This document shows positions 35,001 to 43,450 of a DNA stretch of 64,000 nt, one piece after another (positions within the stretch are counted from its first letter, which is position 1; each line of letters starts with the position of its first letter). The translations under genes and the position numbers were made by a program. Below the pieces are notes generated by a model, which did no database searches, had not been told where the DNA came from, and saw nothing but the letters and a program-made list of their open reading frames with translations. Origin of the DNA: Streptosporangium sp. NBC_01755 (GTDB lineage Bacteria; Actinomycetota; Actinomycetes; Streptosporangiales; Streptosporangiaceae); NCBI RefSeq assembly GCF_035917995.1, contig NZ_CP109131.1, forward strand, positions 3,038,001 to 3,102,000. Reading direction: 5' to 3'.

Positions 35001-36274
35001 ATGCTGGAGGAAGCCAGGGACCACGAGGAGATCATCGAGCGGGTCGCGGCGCTGGACATCGGGAAGGCCTTCCTGGTCTGCTGCGCGCGGGTGCCGGACG
35101 AGGACCGGCCGGGGCGGCGCCTGCAGGAGGTGCAGACGTATGCGACGATGACCGGCGCGCTGCTGCAGATGGCCGATCACCTGCACGCCCTGGGCGTGAC
35201 CCGGGTCGTGATGGAGGCCACCAGCGATTATTGGAAGCCGATCTTCTACCTGCTGGAGGCGGCCGGGTTCGAGACCTGGCTGGTCAATGCCCGTGACGTC
35301 AAGTCAAGCACCTGCCCGGTCGTCCCAAGACCGACCGGCTGGATGCGGTCTGGCTGGCCAAGGTCGCCGAACGGCAGATGCTACGCGCCAGCCTCGTCCC
35401 CCCGCCGCAGATCCGCCGGCTTCGGGACCTGACCCGGTATCGGATCGACCTGATCGGTGCACGGACCGCCGAAAAACAGCGGGCGGAAAAGCTGCTGGAG
35501 GACGCGCAGATCAAGCTGTCGGTGGTGGCCTCGGACATCTTCGGGGCCTCCGGGCGGGCGATGATGGCCGCCCTGATCGCCGGAGAACGCAATCCGGCGG
35601 TGCTGGCGCAGCTGGCCCGCACCAGCCTGCGCAAGAAGATTCCCCTGCTGCAGGAGGCGTTCACCGGCCACTTCACCGATCACCACGCCTTTTTACTGGG
35701 CAAGATGCTGGGCCGAGTCGATGCGATCAGCACCGACATCGCCGAGGTCGACGCCAAGATCACCGAACTCCTCGCCCCCTTCGCCTCGGCGGCGGCGCGA
35801 TTGGATGAGATTCCCGGTATCGGCCCCACCGCGGCCGCGGTGATCCTCGCCGAGATCGGCACCGATATGAGCCGCTTTCCCACCCCAGGGCATCTGGCCT
35901 CCTGGGCGCGGTTCGCCCCTGGGGTCAAGGAGTCGGCCGGACGCAAGAAGGGCCACGCCGGGACCGGCCACGGCAACCCCTACCTGGCCCGCATCCTGGG
36001 CGAGGCAGCGGTGATCGCGGGCAGGACCAGCACCTTCCCCGGCGAACGCTACCGGCGCATCGCCCGCCGACGCGGCAAGAAACGCGCGATCGTCGTGGTC
36101 GGCCGCTCCCTGCTCACCATCATCTGGCACCTGCTGTCCGACCCCGACGCCCACTTCATCGACCTGGGCGCCGACTACTACACCAACCGCATCGGCCCGG
36201 AACGCAAAAAGCGCAACCACATCCACCAGCTCGAAGCCCTCGGCTACCGGGTCATCCTCCAACCCGCCGCCTGA
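35001..36274 (+). pseudogene. IS110-family transposase with a 5-bp frameshifting duplication
   Basis: The DEDD domain starts after an ATG at 35001 (AGGAGAGG upstream) with AALDIGKAFLV (Asp), VVMEATSDYWKP (Glu) and, after the frameshift, TDRLDAVWLAKVAE. The C-terminal transposase domain has IPGIGPTAAAVILAEIG, RFPTPGHLASWARFAPG and GHGNPYLARIL with the catalytic Ser region. Between the Glu and Asp motifs TCAAG is present twice in tandem (35299-35308). Removing one copy joins both halves as NARDVKHLPGRPKTDRLDA. The enzyme is therefore broken by one short duplication; otherwise its length is normal. Confidence 0.85.
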
Positions 36275-36471
36275 CCGCCCGGGCCGACCACCAACCCCAC
36301 GCGCCACCGTACGCCGGGGTTCGCTGCCGCCTGCCCGGTTACTGTCCGATTTTCGGATTAGCATCCGCGTTAGCAAGATCGACGTTTGCGTCTCCCCCGC
36401 TTCCGAATTGGTCACCGAACCGCGTGCAGGATATCCATCGCCTGCAGCGCATCCGTGACGACATAGTGGTT

Positions 36472-36510
36472 CTTCGATCTTGAGGGGGATGTTCACCCTC
36501 AAGATCGAAG
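36472..36510. repeat. Perfect 15-bp inverted repeat
   Basis: CTTCGATCTTGAGGG (36472-36486) pairs exactly with CCCTCAAGATCGAAG (36496-36510) around a nine-base loop. It lies in the 36275-36818 gene-free stretch downstream of the IS110 gene and could be a terminator or an element end. Confidence 0.7.
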
Positions 36511-36589
36511 AGCCCCATAGCTACCCACCTCATGAGGAGCGTCTGAGCCTGAGGCACCCGCTCCGGGAGAGCACAGTCGGCAAAAAACC

Positions 36590-36760
36590 ACATGGTTTAC
36601 GTATTGCAAACAAAGGAATATTTCCTCTTATTTCCGCTTATGAACTAAGCGATCTACCTTATTGTGCGAGCAAGTTGACGAAAGCAAGATGCATTACATT
36701 GCATTCATACGTTAAATTGCGGATACATCCGACTCTGAGACCATTTCCCGAGATCGCGTC
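36590..36760. other. AT-rich patch upstream of the fmdB-like gene
   Basis: This part of the 36275-36818 gap is strikingly AT-rich for the window (for example GGAATATTTCCTCTTATTTC and ATTGCATTCATACG). No gene is seen. It may be a promoter region or a fragment of foreign DNA left beside the IS110 copy. Confidence 0.45.
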
Positions 36761-36818
36761 GGCGGAGAGGGTCACGACCGGGAAAAACCATTTCGGATTC
36801 GCTCGAAGGGCGCGCGCT

Positions 36819-37100
36819 ATGGCGGTATATGTCTATCGGTGCCCGTGCTGCTCTGAAATTGAGATCACCTTTCCGATCGGCACCGCACCCGCTTCGGTGC
36901 CGTGCCCAGACTGCGGCGCGGCCTCGGTTCGGGCGTTCTCAGCGCCGATGCTCGCGCGTACTCCGGCCGCCATGTCCACCCGGTTGCAGCGCGCGGAGCG
37001 CAGCGCCTTCGAGCCCGAAGTCGTCACGTCCCTGCCGCGGCGCCGTACCGGAGGCGCGGCGGTCGCCCATCCCGCTACCAGTCGCCTGCCGCGGCCGTGA
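36819..37100 (+). CDS. fmdB: FmdB-type zinc ribbon protein
   Basis: Small protein of 93 residues with the FmdB zinc ribbon: YRCPCCSEIEITFPIG and VPCPDCGAASVRAFSAP supply two CxxC knuckles. The tail is basic and disordered. GAAGGG precedes the ATG at 36819. It sits 30 bases before the formamidase gene in the same direction, the arrangement for which FmdB was named, and probably regulates or supports formamidase expression. Confidence 0.85.
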   Translation: MAVYVYRCPCCSEIEITFPIGTAPASVPCPDCGAASVRAFSAPMLARTPAAMSTRLQRAERSAFEPEVVTSLPRRRTGGAAVAHPATSRLPRP

Positions 37101-37130
37101 CCGTCTCGCAGCGCCGAAAGGAATCCAGCC

Positions 37131-38387
37131 GTGCCAGAGTTGATTTTCCCGCTCGACTCGAAGAGGAAGTTCACCGACCAGGTCAAGATCGGTCACAACC
37201 GTTGGCACCCCGCGATCCCGCCTGTGGCATGGGTCAAACCCGGCGACAGCTTCCGGGTCCACTGCCGGGAGTGGTTCGACGGTGCGATCCACAACGACGA
37301 CTCCGCCGAGGACATCCGTGACGCCCCGTTGACGACGGTGCACGCGCTCAGCGGCCCGTTCGCGGTCGAGGGGGCCGAGCCGGGCGACCTGCTGGTCGTG
37401 GACATCCTCGACCTGGGGCCCATCCTCCAGGAGGACAGCGGCCCGCTGGCCGGTCAGGGCTGGGGTTACACCGGGATCTTCCCCACCAAGAACGGCGGGG
37501 GGTTCCTCACCGAGCAGTTCCCCGACGCCTACAAGGCGATCTGGGACTTCTCCGGCCAGACTGCCACATCACGTCATATCCCAGCGGTGTCGTTCACCGG
37601 CATCACCCACCCCGGGCTCATGGGCACCGCGCCGTCGGCGGCGCTGCTGTCGAAATGGAACGCGCGGGAATCGGCGCTGATAGCCACGGCCCCGCAGAGA
37701 GTGCCGCCGCTGGCCCTGCCTCCCGAGCCCCGGGACGCCGTCCTCGGCTCTGTCTCCCCATCCGAGTTCGACCGGATCGCGGCCGAGGCGGCCCGCACCG
37801 CGCCGCCGCGAGAGAACGGCGGCAACCAGGACATCAAGAACCTCACCCGGGGCTCCCGCGTGTTCTACCCGGTGTACGTACCCGGCGCGAACCTGTCGGT
37901 CGGCGACCTGCACTTCTCGCAGGGCGACGGCGAGATCACCTTTTGCGGTGCCATCGAGATGGGCGGCTTCATCGACCTGCGGGTCGAGGTCATCAAGGAT
38001 GGTATGCAAACGTACCGCGTCGGCGAGAACGCCATCTTCATGCCGGGCCGCACCGGCCCTCAGTACAGCGAGTGGCTCGCCTTCTCCGGGGTGTCCGTCA
38101 CCCTGGACGGCGAGCAGCGCTATCTTGACTCGCAGCTGGCCTACCAGCGTGCCTGCCTGCACGCGATCGACTACCTGACGGCGTTCGGCTACAGCCCCGA
38201 GCAGGCATATCTGCTGCTCGGCGCCGCGCCGATCGAGGGCCGGCTGTCGGGGGTGGTGGACATCCCCAACTCCTGCGCCACCGTCTACCTGCCAACCGCG
38301 ATCTTCGACTTCGATGTCCGTCCCAGCGCGTCCGGTCCGCTCCGCGTGCCACAGGGCACCAGCGCACCGCACGCCGGCTTCGACTGA
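37131..38387 (+). CDS. fmdA: Formamidase/acetamidase
   Basis: Cytoplasmic enzyme of 418 residues that hydrolyses formamide (or acetamide) to ammonia and the acid. Family marks: FPLDSKRKFTDQVKIGHNRWHPAIPP at the start, FDGAIHNDD, LTTVHALSGPFAVEGAEPGD, HPGLMGTAPS and GDLHFSQGDGE with FCGAIEMGG. The length is normal. The GTG start at 37131 has AAAGGAA eight bases upstream. With FmdB it forms a small nitrogen-acquisition unit. No amide transporter is adjacent. Confidence 0.92.
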   Translation: MPELIFPLDSKRKFTDQVKIGHNRWHPAIPPVAWVKPGDSFRVHCREWFDGAIHNDDSAEDIRDAPLTTVHALSGPFAVEGAEPGDLLVVDILDLGPILQEDSGPLAGQGWGYTGIFPTKNGGGFLTEQFPDAYKAIWDFSGQTATSRHIPAVSFTGITHPGLMGTAPSAALLSKWNARESALIATAPQRVPPLALPPEPRDAVLGSVSPSEFDRIAAEAARTAPPRENGGNQDIKNLTRGSRVFYPVYVPGANLSVGDLHFSQGDGEITFCGAIEMGGFIDLRVEVIKDGMQTYRVGENAIFMPGRTGPQYSEWLAFSGVSVTLDGEQRYLDSQLAYQRACLHAIDYLTAFGYSPEQAYLLLGAAPIEGRLSGVVDIPNSCATVYLPTAIFDFDVRPSASGPLRVPQGTSAPHAGFD

Positions 38388-38489
38388 GAACCGCTGCCCG
38401 CCCTGTTGGCCCTCAGGACGTAGGAGCAGGCATTCATACAGCTCAACGGCTCAGGTAACCGCGGACGCGTGGGAGCCGCGGGAACACCG

Positions 38490-39341
38490 GGAGTGCGGCC
38501 ATCTCCGCAACGGTTTCTTCCGATCCCCACGCCCTGGAGAGCGCGTCGTGGGAGCTGCTGTTCTGGGCAAAACTCCTGTTACCGGTCGTCCTGGCCGGCC
38601 TCGTCCTGCGCATGTCGCGCTGGGCCACGCTCACGGCCGTCTCAGCGGTTGGCGCCGTACTCGCGCTCGGGCTGTTCAGGGCGATTTTCCTGCCCGGCAC
38701 CCACCCGTGCTGCCCTGGTCCCTGATCGTCTGCTACCCGGTGGCCACGGTGTCACTGGCCCTGGCGGCCCGGTCACCGCTGTCACGGACGGAGCATGGAG
38801 GCGATCTCTGGACACTCGCCGTCGCCGCCGCGGCGTGGACGGCGATGACCTGGCGCCTGCCGGCTGTGACCGATGACGTTCTGGCCCCCGGCCTCCGCAG
38901 GGAACCATGCTCTGGGTGGCGGCCACCGTAGCGGCCTCGTGGACGGTCGGTCGACTCGCTCTCCCAGGTGGTGAGTTCACCTCCTTCGGCTGGTTCGCCT
39001 ATACACCGCCTGTGGAACTGCTGTGGAAACAACCCGGGGCCTGGGCCTGCAAGGCCGATGTGGACGGCGTGCTGATCGTGCTCATCGCCTTGACCGCGGC
39101 GGCCGGCGGCGTCATCGCGAGCCGGGCGCGGCGCCGTATCGCCCTGGGGACCGGTGCGCTCCTCGTCCTCGCCACCTTCGAGGGGTTCGTGGCGGCTCTC
39201 ATCGTCGTGGGCGGCGAACACTTCTCGGACGCGACCATGATGATCCGATGGCACCTACTGGCCGCGGCGGCGCTCGTCATCGCGACCACTTTCCGAGATC
39301 GAACACCATCGACCGCCCCTGAACCGCCTCACCCGCTATAG
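38490..39341 (+). pseudogene. Multi-TM membrane protein with two frameshifts
   Basis: Three successive frames together make one hydrophobic protein. The first gives ELLFWAKLLLPVVLAGLVL and AVLALGLFRAIFLPG up to about 38715. The second gives VLPWSLIVCYPVATVSLAL and WTLAVAAAAWTAMTWRLPAV up to about 38890. The third, openable at the ATG at 38907, gives MLWVAATVAASWTVGRLA, then FTSFGWFAYTPP and VLIVLIALTAAAGG to a stop at 39341. The shifts fall near CCCACCC and GGCCCCC runs, so either mutation or sequencing error is possible. The last part (144 residues) could be a gene on its own. Function unknown. Confidence 0.55.
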
Positions 39342-39498
39342 AGAGAGAACGGCGAAGACTCCTTAATTACAGGTCGGCAGGCTCGCACACTGAGTGGGCG
39401 GTAGATGCGTCGTGTAAAGCAGTGTTGCTGAACGTCATTCAGCGTGACTGGTCGACGGCAGCGGCTCGTATGCTGATCTTTCGTCGTAGGCGGAGACA

Positions 39499-40089
39499 AT
39501 GGACACAGACACAGATGATCGGCTGCACATTCTGGTGCGCGCTCTCACAGCGCGCGCAGATCTTGATCCCCGCCTGCCCGTCGCCGTCGGGGACCTGCAT
39601 GTGACGGCGACGATCGACGTCAGGTGGGCCTGGCCTCGCCCAGCCGCGACACTCGTGGTCGACAGGACTACAGCCGAACAGTGGCCCCAGGATGCGCTGG
39701 CCGGTCTGGTCGCCCACCAACTCGGGTACATCGCGCTGGGATACATCCGTTTCGACGTGTACGTCTTATATGCCGCCCGGCACATTCTGCCGGTAGTGGC
39801 CGCAGTGATAGGCGTGTGGGGAATCATCGAGTTTGCGATGCTGCCGATGATGCTCATCGTCGGGGCCGGCCTGCTGTTGGCCAAGCAGGCCGTGCTATGG
39901 ATCTTGCGTCACCGGGTGTACGCGGCCGATCGGTTCGCGGTTGATCTGATTGGCGCCGCCCCGGTGCGGGCCATGCTGTGTCTGCAAAATGAGGGCAGGG
40001 GAGCACGAAATGCCATCCGCCAGCATTGGGCACCGCGGACTCATCCCACGATTGAGCAGCGTCTGCGCGCCCGGGCGGTCCGCTCATAA
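39499..40089 (+). CDS. M48-like membrane protein lacking the zinc-binding residues
   Basis: Membrane protein of 196 residues with the layout of a short M48 (HtpX/Ste24-like) peptidase. Where HExxH should be it has GLVAHQLGYIALG (HQLGY), losing the catalytic Glu and the second His. Two TM segments follow (about 90-135). The third-ligand motif, normally EYxAD, reads VYAADRFAVDLIG with Val for Glu. The C-terminal THPTIEQRLRAR is the usual M48 end. It is therefore a probable pseudoenzyme: the fold marks are kept, all three zinc ligand positions are changed or partly lost. The reading frame is intact, so it is not simply decayed. Confidence 0.65.
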   Translation: MDTDTDDRLHILVRALTARADLDPRLPVAVGDLHVTATIDVRWAWPRPAATLVVDRTTAEQWPQDALAGLVAHQLGYIALGYIRFDVYVLYAARHILPVVAAVIGVWGIIEFAMLPMMLIVGAGLLLAKQAVLWILRHRVYAADRFAVDLIGAAPVRAMLCLQNEGRGARNAIRQHWAPRTHPTIEQRLRARAVRS

Positions 40090-40116
40090 TGGCAATCCCC
40101 TGAAACCGTGGAAACT

Positions 40117-40246
40117 TTCTATTCGGCCGGCATGTCCGGCGCCCAAGCCGACGACGCGGGCCTGGCCTCAAGGGTGTTCAACACCACCCAGCAGACCGGC
40201 ATGGCCGTCGGCGTCGCAGTGCTGTCCACTCTGGCCGCCTCAAAGC
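40117..40246 (+). pseudogene. MFS exporter fragment
   Basis: About 43 residues read AGMSGAQADDAGLASRVFN then TTQQTGMAVGVAVLSTLAAS, the TM11-TM13 region of a DHA2-type MFS transporter. Nothing remains upstream or downstream; the next bases belong to another protein in a different frame. Confidence 0.65.
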
Positions 40247-40523
40247 ACGTCACATACGCAACAACCCCCGCCTCGCCCTGCTCGTGAACGGGCCGGACAT
40301 CTGGTCGTTCGCCGTCGCCGAGGGCGATGCGGAGGTGTCAGAGGTGACGACTGAGCCCGGAGACGCGATCGGCCAGGAACTGCTGGCCCTCACCCCGGGC
40401 TTCGAGGACCCGGCACAGGAGGCGGCGTTCCTCAGGCAGGCGGTGCGGGAACGACGCCTGGTGATCAGGCTGCGGGTGTCACGTCTGTACGGCACCGCCC
40501 TGGACATCCCCACCGAGAACTGA
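40245..40523 (+). pseudogene. PPOX-class (F420-dependent) oxidoreductase, 5' truncated
   Basis: From 40245 the frame reads ARHIRNNPRLALLVNGPDIW, then VAEGDAEVSEVTTEPGDAI and a C-terminus LVIRLRVSRLYGTALD, as in split beta-barrel FMN/F420 oxidoreductases of the pyridoxamine-phosphate-oxidase class. About 45 N-terminal residues are missing and replaced by the MFS fragment. A GTG at 40284 could give a 79-residue product, but that would lack the first barrel strands. Confidence 0.65.
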
Positions 40524-40539
40524 CTGGCCACTCAGCGCC

Positions 40540-40858
40540 GTGTGAGCTTCCCCCCGTCGCCTCTTTCACCCACAAGACCACCGAGCGCTTGAGCACATCA
40601 CGCTCCATCTGCGCGTTCCTTGACCCACTCGGCCCGCTGGCGACGCAGCTGCGCCAGTTCCTCGCGCTCGGACCCACTCAGATCCCCGGTCGCGCTTTGC
40701 TCGCGAGCCAGCCGGTCCATCTGTATCCAGTTGGCCAGCGTGCCCGCGTTGATCCCCAGGTCCTTGGCGACCGCGGCGATCGATTTTCCGGTCTCGCGCA
40801 CGATACGCACCGCACCCGCCCGAAACTCCGGATCGAAACTACGTCTGGTCTCTCCCAT
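40540..40858 (-). pseudogene. IS3-type orfA relic, frameshifted, orfB missing
   Basis: The ATG at 40858 opens a transposase helix-turn-helix (RRSFDPEFRAGAVRIVRETG, then SIAAVAKDLGINAGTLANW). After ELAQLRRQRAEWVKER the frame shifts near 40610; the next frame continues MERDVLKRSVVLWVKEAT, the normal orfA end. No orfB follows. The sequence TGAGCTTCCCCCC at 40550-40562 equals the terminal sequence of the complete IS3 element at 46.6-47.9 kb, which suggests related ends. Confidence 0.7.
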
Positions 40859-41067
40859 GACCCGACCCCCCTTAGGTCAGACCTCCACGGTACGAGGGGA
40901 GAGCCATAGCCCATCTCAAACACGCTTTTAGGATTTGCCCAAAACGGAATAAAGGTCTTAACTTTAGGGCGGTGGGGGTATGGGCTTCCGCGCCGCGTAA
41001 TAGTCCGGCACCATGGTCGATGAGTCCGATTTCTCGGACCGTCGAAGATACGGACACGGAGGCTACC
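40859..41067. promoter_or_regulatory. Upstream region of the RiPP operon
   Basis: No gene seen. An AT-richer stretch (GGAATAAAGGTCTTAACTTT, near 40950-40970) is the best candidate promoter for the operon that starts at 41068. GGAGG at 41059-41063 is the ribosome site of the precursor gene. Confidence 0.4.
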
Positions 41068-41241
41068 GTGGATGCCGACTCCGCCAGTTCCCTTGCCCAA
41101 CAGGGGAGTCTCGTTGACGAACTGCGCGAGCATAGTCCCGACCACCCGGTCTTGGCGCGCGTTCATCGCCGACTAATCGACACCGAGGATCAGCAGATCA
41201 CCAGCTATGACCGGATGCACCACCGGCACAACCGATCTTAG
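41068..41241 (+). CDS. RiPP precursor peptide with three aromatic-X-Arg triads
   Basis: Small peptide of 57 residues starting at a GTG that has GGAGG five bases upstream; an in-frame ATG further up (41020) lacks such a site. The leader is acidic (DADSAS, VDELREHSPDHP, IDTEDQQ). The C-terminus is SYDRMHHRHNRS, which parses as Tyr-Asp-Arg, His-His-Arg and His-Asn-Arg. Known triceptide maturases link an aromatic residue to the beta-carbon of the residue two places on, so these are three possible cyclophane sites, each ending in Arg. The gene lies 22 bases before the radical SAM gene. The peptide reading is my inference; no family match was run. Confidence 0.7.
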   Translation: MDADSASSLAQQGSLVDELREHSPDHPVLARVHRRLIDTEDQQITSYDRMHHRHNRS

Positions 41242-41263
41242 AAGATAGGTCGATGACGCCACT

Positions 41264-43450
41264 GTGGATGGTCCATTGATACAGAACACGTTGGTAGCGC
41301 AGACCAATCCGATTCAGTTCACGACTTTCCTGCTCAAGGTCGCGTCCCGGTGCAACATCAAGTGCGACTACTGTTACATGTACGAGCACCGCGATCAGAG
41401 TTGGCGGGAGCAACCGCACCTGATGAGCGCGGCCACGCGCCAACGGGTGGCCGATCGGCTCGCCGAGTACGCCGCTGCGACCGTCATGCAACGCATGCTG
41501 GTGATCTTTCATGGGGGCGAACCGCTGCTCGCGGGCGCCTCCACTCTCGCGGCGTTCGCCGACGACATCCGGTCACGGCTGCCAACCGCGACGAAGGTCG
41601 ACTTCTCGTTGCAGACCAATGGTGTCCTGCTTGACGACGAAGCCTTAGATGCCCTTGCAAGGGCGGGCATCGGGGTGTCCCTGTCGTTGGATGGTCCGCG
41701 GCCGGCCAACGACCGCCATCGTCTCACCGCTGCTGGCGGTAGCACGTTTCCCGCGGCCTCCGACGCGCTCCGCCGTCTGGAGCGACGGCCCGACATTTTC
41801 ACGGGCGTTATCGCCGTCATCGATCCCGCGGTGGCGCCCGAGGATGTGTTCGAGTTCTTCGCCTCGCGGGCCTTGCCGACACTTGATCTGCTGCTGCCGG
41901 ACGCGAACCACCTGACGCCACCGCAGGGCCGTGACACCGAAACCAACCTCTACCGCGACTGGATCATCCGCGCGTTCGATCTGTGGTATGACCGGTACCC
42001 GCACCTGCCCCTCCGAACGTTTGACGGGCTCCTTGCGAAGCTGGCGGGCTTACCGGGAGGGACGGATGCCTTCGGCTTCGGTGACGTGAGTCTGCTGGCT
42101 ATCGAGACCGATGGCGGCTATCACGACCTCGACGTCCTCAAGATCACAGAGGAGGGGCAGACCTCACTCGGCGCGGGCGTCACCGCCATGTCGATCGGCG
42201 AGGTGGCCGGTTCACCGAAACTGGCCGTTCACCGGCGACTGCTCACCGTGGATGGCCTGTGCGACACATGCCGGGCCTGTCCGGTCGTTGACATGTGCGG
42301 CGGCGGCTCGGTGCCGCACCGCTACTCCAGCAACGGCTTCGCAAACCCGACGGTGTACTGCCGGGAAATGCTCGCATTGATCGAACACGCTGAACACCGC
42401 ATGCGCTCGACCATGGTCGAGGAACGCCATCGGCGGTTTGCCCGTGGCGCCGCTGACCACGTCGACCTGGACGCGTTCGAACAGGCGTCCACAGCTCGTG
42501 CAGTCGTGGACATGCTGGTCCAGGACTGGCGCCGAGCAGCCTTGACCGATCTGCGGGCGGTAGCCGCGCACATTCTTGCAAGCGGCGACGTCAGCCAGGC
42601 AGTGCTGCGTGCCGTTCAGGCCCTGGACGCGGCGTCGGATGACCTGCTGGGCCAGATCGTGATCCGCCCCAGTGTCGTGCTGTGGACCCGGCTTGGCGCC
42701 GACGAGCGGTTCGGCGCGTCGCTGCGTCGCCAAGACGGCACACCAGTGCGTTTCGACCCGACCTACGCCATCACAGTGGCGCAGATGCTGTATGAGCCGA
42801 TGGATGCACCCGTACGGGTGCACCGCGACGACCCGTGGCTACGGCTGCCGTTTAGCGCACCGATCGAGTTCGCCGACGAGGCCGACGCGTCTCTCGGCCG
42901 GGAGCTCGTCGCCCAGGCTCTAACGCTGATCAGCCAGTTCGACACGGCGTTGGCTGCCGAGATCCGGCTGCTCAGCCCAGAAATCCAGTTTGTACGCGAT
43001 ACGTCCGCCCACCCAGACAAGGTCGTCTCGTTCAGCGACGATGTTGTGCCCGGGGCGCTCTACCTCGGCCTGGGCAGTCGCGCAGGCGCCGTCGACGTCT
43101 ACGACTTGGCCGACAGCCTTATCCACGAACACCGCCACCAGAAGCTGTACCTGCTCGGCCGGCAGGCCGAACTGGTCGCCGTGGACCGACCGCTAGTCGC
43201 CTCGCCCTGGCGCGAGGAACCGCGCCCGCCCAGCGGCCTACTGCACGCGGCATGGGTGTTCGTGGAACTGCTGCGGTTCTGGCGCTACATCGACCAAAAC
43301 GTCGGGCAGGAGGTCCGCGCACGCGCGACCGCTCAGATCGCCACGACCGAGCAGAGGCTGGCCCAGGCTTGGCAAACGCTCGCGACGGTTCAGCTCACCC
43401 CGGCCGGGCAGCACCTCGCCGCGCTGCTGCGGGAGCGGACCCGAGCGTGA
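41264..43450 (+). CDS. Radical SAM/SPASM peptide maturase fused to HExxH domain
   Basis: Cytoplasmic enzyme of 728 residues. The radical SAM cluster ligands are Cys30, Cys34 and Cys37 (CNIKCDYCYMYEH), with HGGEPLL and LQTNGVLL as barrel motifs. SPASM cysteines include 333, 336, 339 and 345 and a later one in VYCREM. The second half (about 390-728) carries His621-Glu-His-Arg-His625, an HExxH motif of the kind found in FxsB-related fusions, whose HExxH domains are known as alpha-ketoglutarate-dependent hydroxylases rather than peptidases. Expected chemistry: aromatic-to-beta-carbon crosslinks and beta-hydroxylation on the precursor. The GTG at 41264 is the best start found, with no strong ribosome site. 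The stop overlaps the next gene (GTGA). Confidence 0.85.
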   Translation: MDGPLIQNTLVAQTNPIQFTTFLLKVASRCNIKCDYCYMYEHRDQSWREQPHLMSAATRQRVADRLAEYAAATVMQRMLVIFHGGEPLLAGASTLAAFADDIRSRLPTATKVDFSLQTNGVLLDDEALDALARAGIGVSLSLDGPRPANDRHRLTAAGGSTFPAASDALRRLERRPDIFTGVIAVIDPAVAPEDVFEFFASRALPTLDLLLPDANHLTPPQGRDTETNLYRDWIIRAFDLWYDRYPHLPLRTFDGLLAKLAGLPGGTDAFGFGDVSLLAIETDGGYHDLDVLKITEEGQTSLGAGVTAMSIGEVAGSPKLAVHRRLLTVDGLCDTCRACPVVDMCGGGSVPHRYSSNGFANPTVYCREMLALIEHAEHRMRSTMVEERHRRFARGAADHVDLDAFEQASTARAVVDMLVQDWRRAALTDLRAVAAHILASGDVSQAVLRAVQALDAASDDLLGQIVIRPSVVLWTRLGADERFGASLRRQDGTPVRFDPTYAITVAQMLYEPMDAPVRVHRDDPWLRLPFSAPIEFADEADASLGRELVAQALTLISQFDTALAAEIRLLSPEIQFVRDTSAHPDKVVSFSDDVVPGALYLGLGSRAGAVDVYDLADSLIHEHRHQKLYLLGRQAELVAVDRPLVASPWREEPRPPSGLLHAAWVFVELLRFWRYIDQNVGQEVRARATAQIATTEQRLAQAWQTLATVQLTPAGQHLAALLRERTRA

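Noticed and set aside
36480-36818. N-terminal extension of the FmdB-like protein
   Set aside because: The upstream part covers a hairpin and AT-rich DNA; FmdB proteins begin directly with YRCP-type sequence, as from 36819.
40998-41120. Alternative precursor peptide in another frame (ATG near 41013, 34 codons)
   Set aside because: No ribosome site, Arg-rich and ends well before the rSAM gene; the GTG frame at 41068 has GGAGG and an acidic leader.
43124-43138. HExxH motif in the radical SAM protein as a metallopeptidase
   Set aside because: The fusion context matches the HExxH peptide-modifying domains linked to rSAM enzymes, not a peptidase.
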